This document shows positions 40,303-48,960 of a stretch of 64,000 nucleotides of DNA, in pieces. Under the pieces are notes generated by a model, which saw only the letters and a list, made by a program, of their open reading frames with translations, ran no database searches and was not told where the DNA came from. Every line of letters begins with the position of its first letter. Position 1 is the stretch's first letter. The stretch lies in contig RHKY01000041.1 of NCBI GenBank assembly GCA_008363385.1, forward strand, positions 21,692 through 85,691, written 5' to 3'. Made by a program: the position numbers and the translations under genes. This stretch comes from Acidobacteriota bacterium. GTDB lineage: Bacteria > Acidobacteriota > Thermoanaerobaculia > UBA5066.

Positions 40303-41097
40303 ATGAATCCGTACCGCGTCCAGGACGACGTCTTCGCCATCCCGCAGGAAGAGCCGGTCCCGGGCTACGGCGTCCTGCCGGTCCTGTCCTACCTCCTCCT
40401 CGGCCGCGAGCCGGTCCTCTTCGACACCGGCATGGCGCGGACGCGCGAGGAGTTCCTGCGGAAGCTCGAGCAGGTGGTCGACCCGGCCGACATCCGCTGG
40501 GTCGTCCTGTCCCACCCCGACGCCGACCACGCGGGGGCCCTCGCCCAGGTCCTGGAGCGCGCGCCCTGTGCCCGGCTCGTCCTGAACATGGTCTCGACGG
40601 GGAAGCTCTCGGGGTCGATGGCGCCGCCGATGCCGCGCGTGACGTGGATGAACGCGGGCGAGTCGCTCGCGCTCGCGGACCGGGTCCTCCACTTCCTGCC
40701 CGCGCCGATGTACGACTGCCCGTCGACGGTGACGGTCTTCGACTCGAAGAGCGGCGCTCTCCTCGCCTCGGACGCCTACGGGGCCTTCGTCCCGCAGGCC
40801 GCCGAGCGGTTCGCCGACCTGCCGGAGGCCGCCGTGCTCGACGGGATGTCGACCTTCTGCCGGGTCAACTCGCCGTGGCTCGCGGACGTGAGGCCCGACC
40901 GGTACGCCCGGGCCCTGCGCGCCCACGCCGCCCTCTCCCCCTCGTGGGTCCTCCCGGCGCACCTCCCGGCCGCGACGGGCCAGGAGTTCCGGAGGGTCCT
41001 CGCCCGCGCCGCGGGCCTCCCGCTCGAGGGGCGCGTGCCGCTGCCGGGCCAGGCGGCGCTCGACGCGGCGCTGGCCTCGGCCGCGCGCGCCGCCTGA
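40303..41097 (+). CDS. diiron-type metallo-beta-lactamase-fold protein (flavodiiron/ODP-like)
   Basis: 264 residues. The metal motif SHPDADHAG (His71, Asp73, Asp75, His76), the bridging Asp157 (ASDAYGAF) and His220 (LPAHLPA) fit the diiron MBL domain of flavodiiron proteins and the oxygen-binding ODP chemoreceptor domain. The position usually held by a histidine (HWPDS) reads YDCPST, with Asp138/Cys139, so one ligand is changed. No flavodoxin domain is attached. Likely tasks are O2 or NO binding/reduction or sensing. It is transcribed from the CTTAG-type module; a nucleotidase-like remnant follows 6 bases later. Confidence 0.8.
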   Translation: MNPYRVQDDVFAIPQEEPVPGYGVLPVLSYLLLGREPVLFDTGMARTREEFLRKLEQVVDPADIRWVVLSHPDADHAGALAQVLERAPCARLVLNMVSTGKLSGSMAPPMPRVTWMNAGESLALADRVLHFLPAPMYDCPSTVTVFDSKSGALLASDAYGAFVPQAAERFADLPEAAVLDGMSTFCRVNSPWLADVRPDRYARALRAHAALSPSWVLPAHLPAATGQEFRRVLARAAGLPLEGRVPLPGQAALDAALASAARAA

Positions 41098-41103
41098 CCG
41101 GCC

Positions 41104-41303
41104 GTGACGAAGGCGAACGTCCCGGACGCGCTCCCCTTCGTCGACTCCCTCGTGACGCTCGAGATGAGCGGCGCCCTCGTCCGGGAGGTGCTGGAGCAGG
41201 GGTTCACGCTCGAGCGCTGCTGTCGGACACGCTCCTGTCGTGGTTCGGACGGCGCGGCACCGCCCGCGAGCCCGGGAAGGGGCGGCTGACGCCGGCGCGC
41301 TGA
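41104..41303 (+). pseudogene. remnant of a 5'-nucleotidase C-terminal-like domain
   Basis: A GTG-started frame encodes LPFVDSLVTLEMSGALV and REVLEQGFTLER, which resembles the start of the 5'-nucleotidase C-terminal domain (LPFxNxLVxxxxxGxxL). It then degenerates to a stop at 41289. A different frame over the last 80 bases reads LLSDTLLSWFGRRGTAREP and ends with GRLTPAR at 41303, which would suit that domain's end. The metallophosphatase half is absent, and a deletion near 41215-41222 would explain the frame change. The assignment rests on short segments only. Confidence 0.35.
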
Positions 41304-41391
41304 CCGGTCGGCTCGCGGCCCGGCCCGGGATGGGCCCGCGTGACGCCGGATCGTCGGAAGGCATAGGATCCCCCCTCAGGAGGGTCTTTCC

Positions 41392-41814
41392 ATGACCGAG
41401 AACACGGTTCACACGTCCGATCCGGCGGTGGAAGGGGTCGACCGCCGCGCCCTCGTCGAGAAGGCGGCCGCCCTCTTGACCCTGGCCGCCACCGGCCTCC
41501 CGCTCGCCGCGCTGGCCCAGGAGAAGAAGGACAAGTCCTCGTCGGCGCTCGGAGGCATCGTGAAGGGGGTCACGAGCGACCCGAAGGTGACGAACGCCCT
41601 CGTCAACGTCCTCAAGGACGCCCTCGTGACGAAGGACGTCAAGGGCTCGATCGCCAAGAACGCCGCCGGGGTCGTCTTCCCCCAGAAGGAGCAGGGCTTC
41701 CTCGACAGCCTCTCCGGCTCCGACCTGACCGGGATCGCGAAGTTCAAGGATGGTCTCGGCTCGCTCGACACGGGGACCGCCACGGCCGTCGTCAAGGGCG
41801 TCCTGGGGTTCTGA
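41392..41814 (+). CDS. small secreted hypothetical protein
   Basis: 140 residues. A long N-terminal region ends in a hydrophobic signal-like helix (about 25-43, ALVEKAAALLTLAATGLPL), with a cut likely after ALA. The mature part is Lys/Asp/Ser-rich with two or three short amphipathic repeats (GSDLTGIAKFKDGLGSL) and no cysteine. No family is recognised. It has a strong ribosome-binding site (AGGAGG) and a TAGGAT -10-like element at 41364-41369, so it is probably an expressed monocistronic gene. A DRR pair near the helix could suit Tat export, but the second twin-arginine residues are not convincing. Confidence 0.65.
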   Translation: MTENTVHTSDPAVEGVDRRALVEKAAALLTLAATGLPLAALAQEKKDKSSSALGGIVKGVTSDPKVTNALVNVLKDALVTKDVKGSIAKNAAGVVFPQKEQGFLDSLSGSDLTGIAKFKDGLGSLDTGTATAVVKGVLGF

Positions 41815-41835
41815 GGCCCGCCCCTCCGGGCGGCT

Positions 41836-41854
41836 CCGGCCGACGACCGGCCGG
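41836..41854. terminator. 7-bp GC hairpin between convergent genes
   Basis: CCGGCCG (41836-41842) and CGGCCGG (41848-41854) flank a 5-base loop, midway between the secreted protein and the convergent formiminotransferase gene. Confidence 0.35.
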
Positions 41855-41878
41855 CGCGGAGGCGGTCCCGTCCGCGGG

Positions 41879-42808
41879 TCACGCCTCCGCGTCGCGGGCG
41901 GCGAAGGCCAGGTCGAGGAGCTTGTTCTCGAGGACCTGGGGCGCCGGGTCCGCCTCCAGGCGGAGGAAGTGGGCTGCGGACGCCAGGAGCGCCCCCTGCG
42001 GGACGAGGCCGACGATCTCCGAGCCGACGACCGGCACGCCGTACCGCTCCGCCTCGGACCGGACCGTCTCGAAGACGCGGTGGAGCGGCGTCTTCTCGAA
42101 GTTCGTCATGTTGATCGAGACCTGGACGATGCCCCGCGCCTCCAGCTTCACCCCCATCGCCTTGACGAAGCGGTAGCCGCCGGAGATGTGGCGGATCGAC
42201 TTGGCGATCCGGTCCGCCACCGACAGGTCGGCCGTCCCGAGATTGACGTTGTAGGCCACCAGCGGCGCCCGCGCCCCGACGACCGTCGCCCCGCCGCTCT
42301 CGTGCGGGGCCGAGGGGCCGAAGTCCGGTTTCCAGGCCGGGTCCTGCAGCTTCTTTCCGAGCCCCTCGAACTCCCCCTGGCGGATCGTGGCGAGGTTCCG
42401 CCGGGCCTCGGAGGCGGCGGCGTCCTCGTAGAGGAAGACGGGGAGCGCGTACCGCTCCGCCAGGGCCGAGCCGAGCTCCCTGGCCAGGGCCACGCAGTCG
42501 GCCGAGGTCGCGCCGCGGATCGGGACGAACGGGACGACGTCCACGGCCCCCACCCGCGGGTGCGCGCCCTGGTGCTCCCGGAGGTCGATCCTCGAGAGGG
42601 CCTCCCCCACCATGGCGGTCATCGCCGTCACCAGCGAGGGCCCGTCGCCGAGGAAGGTGAAGACCGAGCGGTTGTGGTCCCGGTCCGACTGGCTGTCGAG
42701 GAGCAGGACGCCCTTGGCGGCCGAGAGCGCGGCGCCGCGGACGGCCGCCACGACGTCGTCGCGCCTCCCCTCGCTGATGTTCGGGATGCACTCGATGAGG
42801 CTCTTCAT
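41879..42808 (-). CDS. ftcD: glutamate formiminotransferase
   Basis: 309 residues. It starts LIECIPNISEGRR, the hallmark of the formiminotransferase N-terminal domain, followed by DRDHNRSVFTFLG, GAHPRVGAVDVVPF and NINMTNFEKTPLHRVFE-like sequence (SINMTNFEKTPLHRVFE). It moves the formimino group from N-formimino-L-glutamate to tetrahydrofolate, the last step of one histidine-degradation route and an entry to one-carbon metabolism. The C-terminal cyclodeaminase domain of the bifunctional enzyme is absent, as is usual in bacteria where it is encoded separately. No hut genes adjoin. Confidence 0.92.
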   Translation of the reverse strand: MKSLIECIPNISEGRRDDVVAAVRGAALSAAKGVLLLDSQSDRDHNRSVFTFLGDGPSLVTAMTAMVGEALSRIDLREHQGAHPRVGAVDVVPFVPIRGATSADCVALARELGSALAERYALPVFLYEDAAASEARRNLATIRQGEFEGLGKKLQDPAWKPDFGPSAPHESGGATVVGARAPLVAYNVNLGTADLSVADRIAKSIRHISGGYRFVKAMGVKLEARGIVQVSINMTNFEKTPLHRVFETVRSEAERYGVPVVGSEIVGLVPQGALLASAAHFLRLEADPAPQVLENKLLDLAFAARDAEA

Positions 42809-42853
42809 GGCGTTCTCCGGGCGAAGATCCTAACCCGCCCCCGGATCGTGCGC

Positions 42854-42883
42854 TTGACCCCGCGAAACCGTGCTTGTTACGCT
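42854..42883 (+). promoter_or_regulatory. promoter of the TPR-RDD-nadE operon
   Basis: TTGACC (42854-42859) and TACGCT (42878-42883), separated by 18 bases. The predicted start near 42890 leaves a leader of about 14 bases before ATG 42904. Confidence 0.5.
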
Positions 42884-42903
42884 GCCACCGAGAGGTTCTG
42901 TCG

Positions 42904-45093
42904 ATGCCGGATCCCGCCGAGTATCCGGGTAGCCCTTCTCTCTCCGTAGAGGCCCGCGCCAAGGTTCAGCAGACGTTCCGCCACACCCTCGAGCTGGCCC
43001 GCGGGGGACGGAACGAGGAGGCCCTGCTCGGCTGCGACTTCATCCTCAAGATGGACTCGCGGTTCGTGCCCGCCCGCAGGCTCCTGGAGGCCCTCCGGGG
43101 GGTCGCCTCCGGGACGGTCGTCGACCTGTCGGCGTTCGAGGAAGCACCAGCTCCCGTGGTTCCCGCTCCGGCTCCAGCCGCGGCCCCTGCTCCGGCGGCG
43201 GCCGCGGCGGCTCCCGTCCGACCGCCGGAGCCGCCCCCGACGCCCCCGCGCGGCATCCCGGCCCCCCCGGTCGCGCCGCCCGCGGCTGCGCCGGCCCCCC
43301 CGGCGTCCCCTCCGGGCTTCGCGGAGGCGCCGCAGGGGCCCGGCACCGCGTCGGCCTTCTCCAGCCTCGGATTCGACGAGTTCGCCTCCGTCGACCCGTT
43401 CGCGACGCCCGCTGCCGCCCCCCCTGCCCCTCCGGTACCGCAGCCCGCGCCCGCCGGTCCCGCCCCGTTCGCGGCGGCAGCCCCGCTCCCCGGCCCGGCA
43501 GCCTTTCCGTCCGACCCGTTCGCCGCGGCCCCCGCTCTGCCGCCGAACCCCTTCGCGGCCCCGGAGGCGGTCCCCTCCTTCCCGGCCCCGACCGGCGACC
43601 TCGGCTTCGGATCGCCGACCCTGCCGGACGCGTTCGCCGCGCCGGCCCCGCCGGACCTCGGCTTCGCGGCCCCGGCCGAGTTCGCGCCGGCCTTCCCGCC
43701 GGCCGAGCCCCCGGCCGCCGCCCCGTTCACGCCTCCCGTCGCGGCTGCCGCCCCGGCGCCCGCGGCGCCGTCCGGCCCCACGCCGGCGGACCCGCGGATC
43801 ACCCAGTTCCTCCGCCAGGGGGACGACGCCATGAGCCGGGGCCAGATCCAGGAGGCGATCGACCTCTGGAGCCGGGTCTTCCTGATCGACCTCTCCAACG
43901 AGGAGGCTTCCCGCCGCATCGACGCCGCCCGCGAGAAGCAGTCGCAGACCTCCCAGGCCATCGACGCCCTCCTCTCGGAGGGGATCCAGCTCTTCGACTC
44001 CGGGGACCTGGACTCGGCGAGGGCCAAGTTCCTCGACGTCCTGGCGCTCTCGGAGACCGACGGTACCGCGCGGCACTACCTGAACCAGATCGACGCCTCG
44101 ATCTCGGCCCGGGCGGCCGCCGCGGCGCCGGCGGCGGCCCCGATGCCGGCGGCCCCGGCGTACGAGGAGTACGCGGTCCCGAGCGCCCGCCCCGTCGACC
44201 TCGGCGAGTCGGAGTACGCCTACGAGCCGCACGTGCCGGCGGAAGCCCCGCGGGTCGAGGAGGAGGAGGAGGTCCCCGGCGCAGCCCCCGTCCGCAAGGG
44301 GGGCCTCGACGCGCGCGTCCTGATCGGCGTCGGCTTCGTCGCCCTTCTGGGGATCGGTTTCGGAGCGTACAAGCTGCTCCAGCCGAAGCCGTCCGCCCCT
44401 CCCCCTGCCGCCGCCGCGCCCGCGCCCGTCCGGCCGGCCCCGGCCGGCGAGGACCCGATCGCCAAGGCCCAGGGACTCTTCGACCAGGGGAAGGTGGACG
44501 AGGCGCTCCAGCTGCTCGTCTCGGTCCCGGACGCCGACCCCCGCCACGCCGAGGTGCTGGCGATGATCGACCGGATCAAGTCGTCCGCGATCCCGACGCC
44601 GCCGGCCGCGGCGCCCTCGGACGCCACGCTCGACGAGATGCGCGTGACCGGGCTCGCGGCGGTGGCGGCCAGCCGGTACATCGACGCCGTGAAGACGCTC
44701 GACCCGGTCGTGAAGGCCCGCCCCGAGGACACCGAGGCGGCCCAGGGCCTCGCCAAGGCCCGCGAGGAGCTGGCGGCCCTCTCCGCGGCGATCCGCGCGT
44801 ACAACGAGCAGGACTACGGCAGCTCGATCAAGCTGCTCTGGGACCTGAGGAAGCGGGACATGAAGAACCAGGACGTGGAGGAGTTCCTCTTCAAGTCCTA
44901 CTTCAACGAGGGGATCCAGTCCCTCCAGGCCGGGAACTTCAAGGGCGCGACGACGTCCTTCCAGGAGGCCTCGCAGCTCAGGCCCCAGGACGCGGAGGCC
45001 AAGCGCCACGCCGCGTTCGCCAGGAAGTACTCGGGCGGGACGACGGACCTCCTCTCCCGCGTCTACGTCAAGAACCTCCAGATGCGTCCCTGA
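42904..45093 (+). CDS. TPR protein with Ala/Pro-rich linker and one transmembrane helix
   Basis: 729 residues. A short N-terminal helical-repeat region (about 1-65) leads into a 220-residue Ala/Pro/Phe-rich linker with recurring DPFAAAP-like units (about 75-295). TPR helices follow (about 300-405), then a second linker, a transmembrane helix (about 472-492) and more TPR-like repeats after it (515-725). Domains therefore lie on both sides of the inner membrane. No enzyme motif is visible. It heads an apparent operon with an RDD protein, nadE, a methyltransferase and a GT2 enzyme. The ATG is chosen over upstream TTG because of the promoter position. Confidence 0.75.
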   Translation: MPDPAEYPGSPSLSVEARAKVQQTFRHTLELARGGRNEEALLGCDFILKMDSRFVPARRLLEALRGVASGTVVDLSAFEEAPAPVVPAPAPAAAPAPAAAAAAPVRPPEPPPTPPRGIPAPPVAPPAAAPAPPASPPGFAEAPQGPGTASAFSSLGFDEFASVDPFATPAAAPPAPPVPQPAPAGPAPFAAAAPLPGPAAFPSDPFAAAPALPPNPFAAPEAVPSFPAPTGDLGFGSPTLPDAFAAPAPPDLGFAAPAEFAPAFPPAEPPAAAPFTPPVAAAAPAPAAPSGPTPADPRITQFLRQGDDAMSRGQIQEAIDLWSRVFLIDLSNEEASRRIDAAREKQSQTSQAIDALLSEGIQLFDSGDLDSARAKFLDVLALSETDGTARHYLNQIDASISARAAAAAPAAAPMPAAPAYEEYAVPSARPVDLGESEYAYEPHVPAEAPRVEEEEEVPGAAPVRKGGLDARVLIGVGFVALLGIGFGAYKLLQPKPSAPPPAAAAPAPVRPAPAGEDPIAKAQGLFDQGKVDEALQLLVSVPDADPRHAEVLAMIDRIKSSAIPTPPAAAPSDATLDEMRVTGLAAVAASRYIDAVKTLDPVVKARPEDTEAAQGLAKAREELAALSAAIRAYNEQDYGSSIKLLWDLRKRDMKNQDVEEFLFKSYFNEGIQSLQAGNFKGATTSFQEASQLRPQDAEAKRHAAFARKYSGGTTDLLSRVYVKNLQMRP

Positions 45094-45104
45094 GGCCGTC
45101 CCGG

Positions 45105-45746
45105 ATGCCCGAGCCGCCGCGAGACCCCCTGGCCGAGCACCCCCTTTCGCCGGCGCAGCCTCCGAAGGGGGCGAAGCGCCCGCAGACGCTGGACCTCTTC
45201 GAGGGGCTCCACGGCGAGCCGGGCCGGGAGCCCGCGCCGCTCGAGGCGAAGGCCCCGGCTCCGGTCGCGGACGAGGTCGACGAGCCGGGAGAGGAGATCC
45301 CGGACGCCGAGGGGGTGGCCTTCGCGCGCCGGGTCGCCGCCGGGCTGGCCGACCTCCTGATCCTGGCGCTCGTGGGCGCGGTCGAGCTGGCGGCGGGCGC
45401 GGTCCTGCTCGACCTGAGGTTCCCCCCCGAGGCCCTCCTCGGCCTCGGGGCGTTCCTCCTCCTGGCGGCCCTGGTCCTCCTCGTCCTGATCCCCTTCGTC
45501 TGGGGGACGACCCCGGGGATGGCCCTCTCCGACCTGCGCGTCGTCTCGGCCGCAGACGGCGGGTCGCCCACCCTCTCGGCGGCCTTCCTCCGATTCCTCG
45601 GCTTCCTCCTGACGGGCGCCCTGGCCGGCGTCCCGCTCCTGGTGGCGGCCTTCGACCGCGAGGGGCGCTCGCTCTCCGACCTGATGTCGGGGACGCTCCT
45701 CGTGGCGGCGACCCCCGCCGCGGCGCCGGAGACCGGGGCGGCCTGA
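45105..45746 (+). CDS. RDD-family membrane protein
   Basis: 213 residues. A Pro/Glu-rich cytoplasmic N-terminus (about 1-70) is followed by the RDD domain: FARRVAAGLADLLIL (the Arg..Asp pair), a second helix, WGTTPGMALSDLRVVSA and a last helix ending in DREGRSLSDLMSGT with the terminal Asp. RDD proteins have about three membrane helices and unknown or transporter-related roles. The gene starts 12 bases after the TPR gene and ends 4 bases before nadE, indicating co-transcription. Confidence 0.85.
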   Translation: MPEPPRDPLAEHPLSPAQPPKGAKRPQTLDLFEGLHGEPGREPAPLEAKAPAPVADEVDEPGEEIPDAEGVAFARRVAAGLADLLILALVGAVELAAGAVLLDLRFPPEALLGLGAFLLLAALVLLVLIPFVWGTTPGMALSDLRVVSAADGGSPTLSAAFLRFLGFLLTGALAGVPLLVAAFDREGRSLSDLMSGTLLVAATPAAAPETGAA

Positions 45747-45749
45747 CGC

Positions 45750-47435
45750 GTGCGGATCGCCCTCGGCCAGGTCGACACGACCGTCGGGGACTTCGAAGGC
45801 AACGTCGCCAGGATCGAGGCCTGCCTGGACCGGGCCGAGGCGCTCGACGCCGACCTCCTCGTCGTCCCCGAGCTGGCCGTCTGCGGCTACCCCCCGCGGG
45901 ACCTCCTGGAGCGTCCGGATTTCCTGGCGCGCTGCCGGGAGGCGGTCGACGCCCTGGCGCGCCGCCGCTCCCGGACGGCCCTCCTCGTCGGCGCGCCGAT
46001 CCCCAACCCGAGGAGGACCGGGAAGCCGCTCTTCAACGCCGGCCTCCTCCTCCGGCGGGGGCGCGTGGCCGCGATCGCCAGGAAGGGCCTCCTCCCGACG
46101 TACGACGTCTTCGACGAGGGGCGCTGGTTCGAGGCCGGGAGCTCGCCCGCGCTCGTCCCGATGGCCGGCGAGCGCGTCGGCCTGACGATCTGCGAGGACC
46201 TCTGGAACGACAAGGACTTCTGGAAGGCCCGCCGCCTCTACCGTGAGGACCCGGGCGAGGCGCTCCTGGCGCGCGGGGCGTCGGTCCTCGTGAACCTCTC
46301 GGCCTCGCCGTTCTCCGAGGGGAAGCTCCGGCTGAGGACGCGGATGCTCTCGCGCCTGGCCCGCGACGGGGGCGTCCCGGTCGTCTACGTCAACCTCGTC
46401 GGCGGCAACGACGAGCTGGTCTTCGACGGCGGCTCCATGGTCCTCGACGCCTCGGGGAAGGTGCGGGCGCGGGCCGCCCTCTTCGCCGAGGACATCCTCG
46501 TCGTGGACCTCGTCCGGGAGCCTGGGGGGGACGCCGCTGTGGAGGTCGTCTGGCGGGAGCGCGAGGAGAGGCCGGGCGACGACGAGCCGCTCGAGGCGCT
46601 CTACCGCGCGCTCGTCCTCGGGATCCGGGACTACGCGGCGAAGTGCGGGTTCGAGACCGCCGTCCTCGGCCTGTCGGGGGGGATCGACTCGGCCCTCGTC
46701 GCGGCCCTGGCCGTGGAGGCCCTCGGCGGCTCCGCCGTGCGCGGCGTGGCGCTGCCGTCGCGCTACTCCTCCGAGGGGTCGCTCGCCGACGCGCGGTCCC
46801 TGGCGGCGAACCTCGGGATCCGGCTGGACGTCGTGCCGATCGAGCCGCTCTTCGAGACCGCCCGGAAGACGCTCGCGCCCCTCTTCGCGGGGCTCCCGGA
46901 GGACGTGGCCGAGGAGAACGTCCAGTCCCGTCTCCGCGGCCTCGTGCTGATGGCCGTCTCGAACAAGCTCGGCCCGCTCGTCCTGACGACGGGGAACAAG
47001 AGCGAGCTGGCGGTCGGGTACTGCACCCTCTACGGCGACATGTGCGGCGGCCTGGCGCCGATCTCCGACCTGCCGAAGACGCGGGTCTACGCCCTGGCGC
47101 GCCACGTCAACGCCCGGGCCGGGCGAGCCGTCATCCCCGAGGCGACGTTGACGAAGGCCCCGTCCGCCGAGCTCCGCCCGGACCAGACCGACCAGGACTC
47201 CCTCCCCCCCTACCCGGTCCTGGACGCCGTCCTCGAGGCGCTCGTCGAGAGGAACCTGCCGGCCCGGGCCGCCGCGAGGGCCTCGGGAGCTCCGGAGCCC
47301 CTCGTGAGGGACGTGGCCCGGATGCTCGACCGGGCCGAGTACAAGAGGCAGCAGGCCGCGCCGGGGCTGAAGGTCTCGTCCAAGGCGTTCGGGAGCGGCC
47401 GGCGGATCCCGATCGCGAAGAAGTCGACCGCGTGA
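45750..47435 (+). CDS. nadE: glutamine-hydrolysing NAD+ synthetase
   Basis: 561 residues. The N-terminal nitrilase-like glutaminase domain has its triad Glu41 (VPELAVCGY), Lys112 and Cys148 (TICEDLWND). The C-terminal synthetase has the P-loop SGGIDSA near residue 308 and TTGNKSELAVGYCTLYGDM. It converts deamido-NAD to NAD using ATP and glutamine, the final step of NAD synthesis. The length matches the bacterial two-domain form. The stop overlaps the GTG of the following methyltransferase by 3 bases (GTGA), so the genes are coupled. Confidence 0.95.
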   Translation: MRIALGQVDTTVGDFEGNVARIEACLDRAEALDADLLVVPELAVCGYPPRDLLERPDFLARCREAVDALARRRSRTALLVGAPIPNPRRTGKPLFNAGLLLRRGRVAAIARKGLLPTYDVFDEGRWFEAGSSPALVPMAGERVGLTICEDLWNDKDFWKARRLYREDPGEALLARGASVLVNLSASPFSEGKLRLRTRMLSRLARDGGVPVVYVNLVGGNDELVFDGGSMVLDASGKVRARAALFAEDILVVDLVREPGGDAAVEVVWREREERPGDDEPLEALYRALVLGIRDYAAKCGFETAVLGLSGGIDSALVAALAVEALGGSAVRGVALPSRYSSEGSLADARSLAANLGIRLDVVPIEPLFETARKTLAPLFAGLPEDVAEENVQSRLRGLVLMAVSNKLGPLVLTTGNKSELAVGYCTLYGDMCGGLAPISDLPKTRVYALARHVNARAGRAVIPEATLTKAPSAELRPDQTDQDSLPPYPVLDAVLEALVERNLPARAAARASGAPEPLVRDVARMLDRAEYKRQQAAPGLKVSSKAFGSGRRIPIAKKSTA

Positions 47436-48133
47436 AGGTCGTCTCGACTCTCGACCGCCCGAGGTACCCGTGGAAGGAGATCCCGGGCTCCTCCCACCAG
47501 CTGCTCCTGGCGAGGATGCTGTCGCTGCCCGAGGGGATCGCGGTGCTCGACCTCGGATTCGGGGCCGGGCTCCTGGCGCGGCGGATCCGGGGTCGATGCC
47601 GCTACCTGGCGGGGATCGAGCTGGACCCGGAGGCCGCGCGCGAGGGGGCCGCCTACTTCGACGACCCCGTCGTCGGGGACCTCCTCTCCGGGCTCGGCGG
47701 CCCGTGGCGCTTCCCCTTCGACGTCGTCGTCGCCGGGGACATCCTCGAGCACCTCCCGCAGCCCGAGCAGGCCCTGGAGCAGATCCGGGGCCTCCTCGTC
47801 CCCGGAGGGCTCCTCCTCGCCTCGCTCCCGAACGCGGCGAACGTCACGGTCCGCCTCGCCCTCCTCGCCGGGCAGTTCCCGTACGCGGACCGGGGGATCC
47901 TGGACCGGACGCACTTGCGCTTCTACACGCGCCGCTCGGGCCGCGAGCTCCTCGAGCGATCGGGCTTCGCGGTGCGCCGCGTCGAGGCGACCGCCATGCC
48001 CGTGGAGCTGGCCCTACCGGCGCTCGGGCGGCCTCCGTTCGCGGGGGCGGTCCGCGCCAGCGCCGCTCTCCTCTCGCGCCTGAAGCCCACGCTCTTCGGC
48101 TACCAGTTCGTCTACGAGGCGGTCCCCGCGTGA
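47432..48133 (+). CDS. SAM-dependent methyltransferase (class I)
   Basis: 233 residues from GTG 47432. The SAM motif is VLDLGFGAGLLA, followed by the acidic end of strand two (GIELDPEA) and VVVAGDILEHLPQPEQAL, then GGLLLASLPNAANVTVR. This is the pattern of small-molecule or ubiquinone-type methyltransferases (Methyltransf_23-like), often with cell-surface glycan genes. The next gene, a GT2 enzyme, overlaps by 4 bases, so methylation of a lipid-linked or surface sugar is a reasonable guess. Confidence 0.85.
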   Translation: MKVVSTLDRPRYPWKEIPGSSHQLLLARMLSLPEGIAVLDLGFGAGLLARRIRGRCRYLAGIELDPEAAREGAAYFDDPVVGDLLSGLGGPWRFPFDVVVAGDILEHLPQPEQALEQIRGLLVPGGLLLASLPNAANVTVRLALLAGQFPYADRGILDRTHLRFYTRRSGRELLERSGFAVRRVEATAMPVELALPALGRPPFAGAVRASAALLSRLKPTLFGYQFVYEAVPA

Positions 48134-48888
48134 CAGAGAACGGCTCCTCCGAGGTCGACCTCTCGATCGTCGTCCCGGCGTTCAACGAGGAGCAGCGCCT
48201 CCCCGCCTCGCTCTCGCGGATCGCGGCGTGGCTCGCCGCGCGGACGCCGCCGCTCTCGGCCGAGGTCCTCGTCGTGGACGACGGGTCGGCCGACGGCACC
48301 GCGCGCGTGGCCCAGGACTCGGCGACGCCCGCCTTCCCCCTCCGCGTGGTCCGCCACGACGCCAACCGCGGGAAGGGGGCCGCGGTCAGGACCGGCGTCC
48401 TCGCCTCGCGGGGGCGCTGGGTGCTCGTCACCGACGCGGACCTCTCGACCCCGATCGAGGAGGTGGAGAAGCTCCTCGCCGCGGGGACGCCCGTGGCGAT
48501 CGGCTCGCGCGCCGTCGACCCGGCGCTCGTCAAGGAGAAGCAGCCGCTCTACCGCGTCCTGATGGGGAAGCTCTTCAACCTCCTCGTCAGGGTCCTCTGC
48601 GTCGGGGGGATCCGGGACACGCAGTGCGGCTTCAAGCTCTTCTCCCGCGAGGCCGGGCGCGAGGTCTTCTCGCGCTCGCGCGTCGACCGATTCGCCTGGG
48701 ACGTGGAGGCGCTCCTCCTCTCGCGCCGCCTCGGCTACCGCATCGCCGAGGTCCCCGTCCTCTGGTTCCACGTCGAGGACTCGCGCGTCTCCCTCGGAGG
48801 CGGCGCCCAGGCCTACCTCGACCTCTTCCGCATCCGCCGCACCGTCGCCCGCACCCTCCGCGAGTCCCCCCCGCCCCCGCGCGGGTAG
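48130..48888 (+). CDS. GT2 glycosyltransferase, dolichyl/polyprenyl-phosphate glucosyltransferase-like
   Basis: 252 residues from GTG 48130 (GTGA overlap with the methyltransferase). The GT-A landmarks are LSIVVPAFNEEQRLP, VVDDGSADGT (Asp50-Asp51), the metal-binding TDADLS (Asp102, Asp104) and IRDTQCGFKLFSREA. This set is typical of ALG5/DPM1-like enzymes that load a hexose from UDP- or GDP-sugar onto polyprenyl phosphate on the cytoplasmic face. There is no C-terminal membrane domain. The product could feed the ArnT-like enzyme encoded at 4424, which uses such donors; this link is inference. Confidence 0.88.
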   Translation: MTENGSSEVDLSIVVPAFNEEQRLPASLSRIAAWLAARTPPLSAEVLVVDDGSADGTARVAQDSATPAFPLRVVRHDANRGKGAAVRTGVLASRGRWVLVTDADLSTPIEEVEKLLAAGTPVAIGSRAVDPALVKEKQPLYRVLMGKLFNLLVRVLCVGGIRDTQCGFKLFSREAGREVFSRSRVDRFAWDVEALLLSRRLGYRIAEVPVLWFHVEDSRVSLGGGAQAYLDLFRIRRTVARTLRESPPPPRG

Positions 48889-48909
48889 AGGCGCGCCCCT
48901 GGAAACGTC

Positions 48910-48933
48910 GCGGGCCCGCGCCAGCGGGCCCGC
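48910..48933. terminator. palindromic GC hairpin downstream of the GT2 gene
   Basis: Two identical self-complementary decamers GCGGGCCCGC (48910-48919, 48924-48933) with a 4-base loop, 21 bases after the GT2 stop. Confidence 0.55.
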
Positions 48934-48960
48934 CTGACCCTTCGGAACGCTGGGGGGAGG

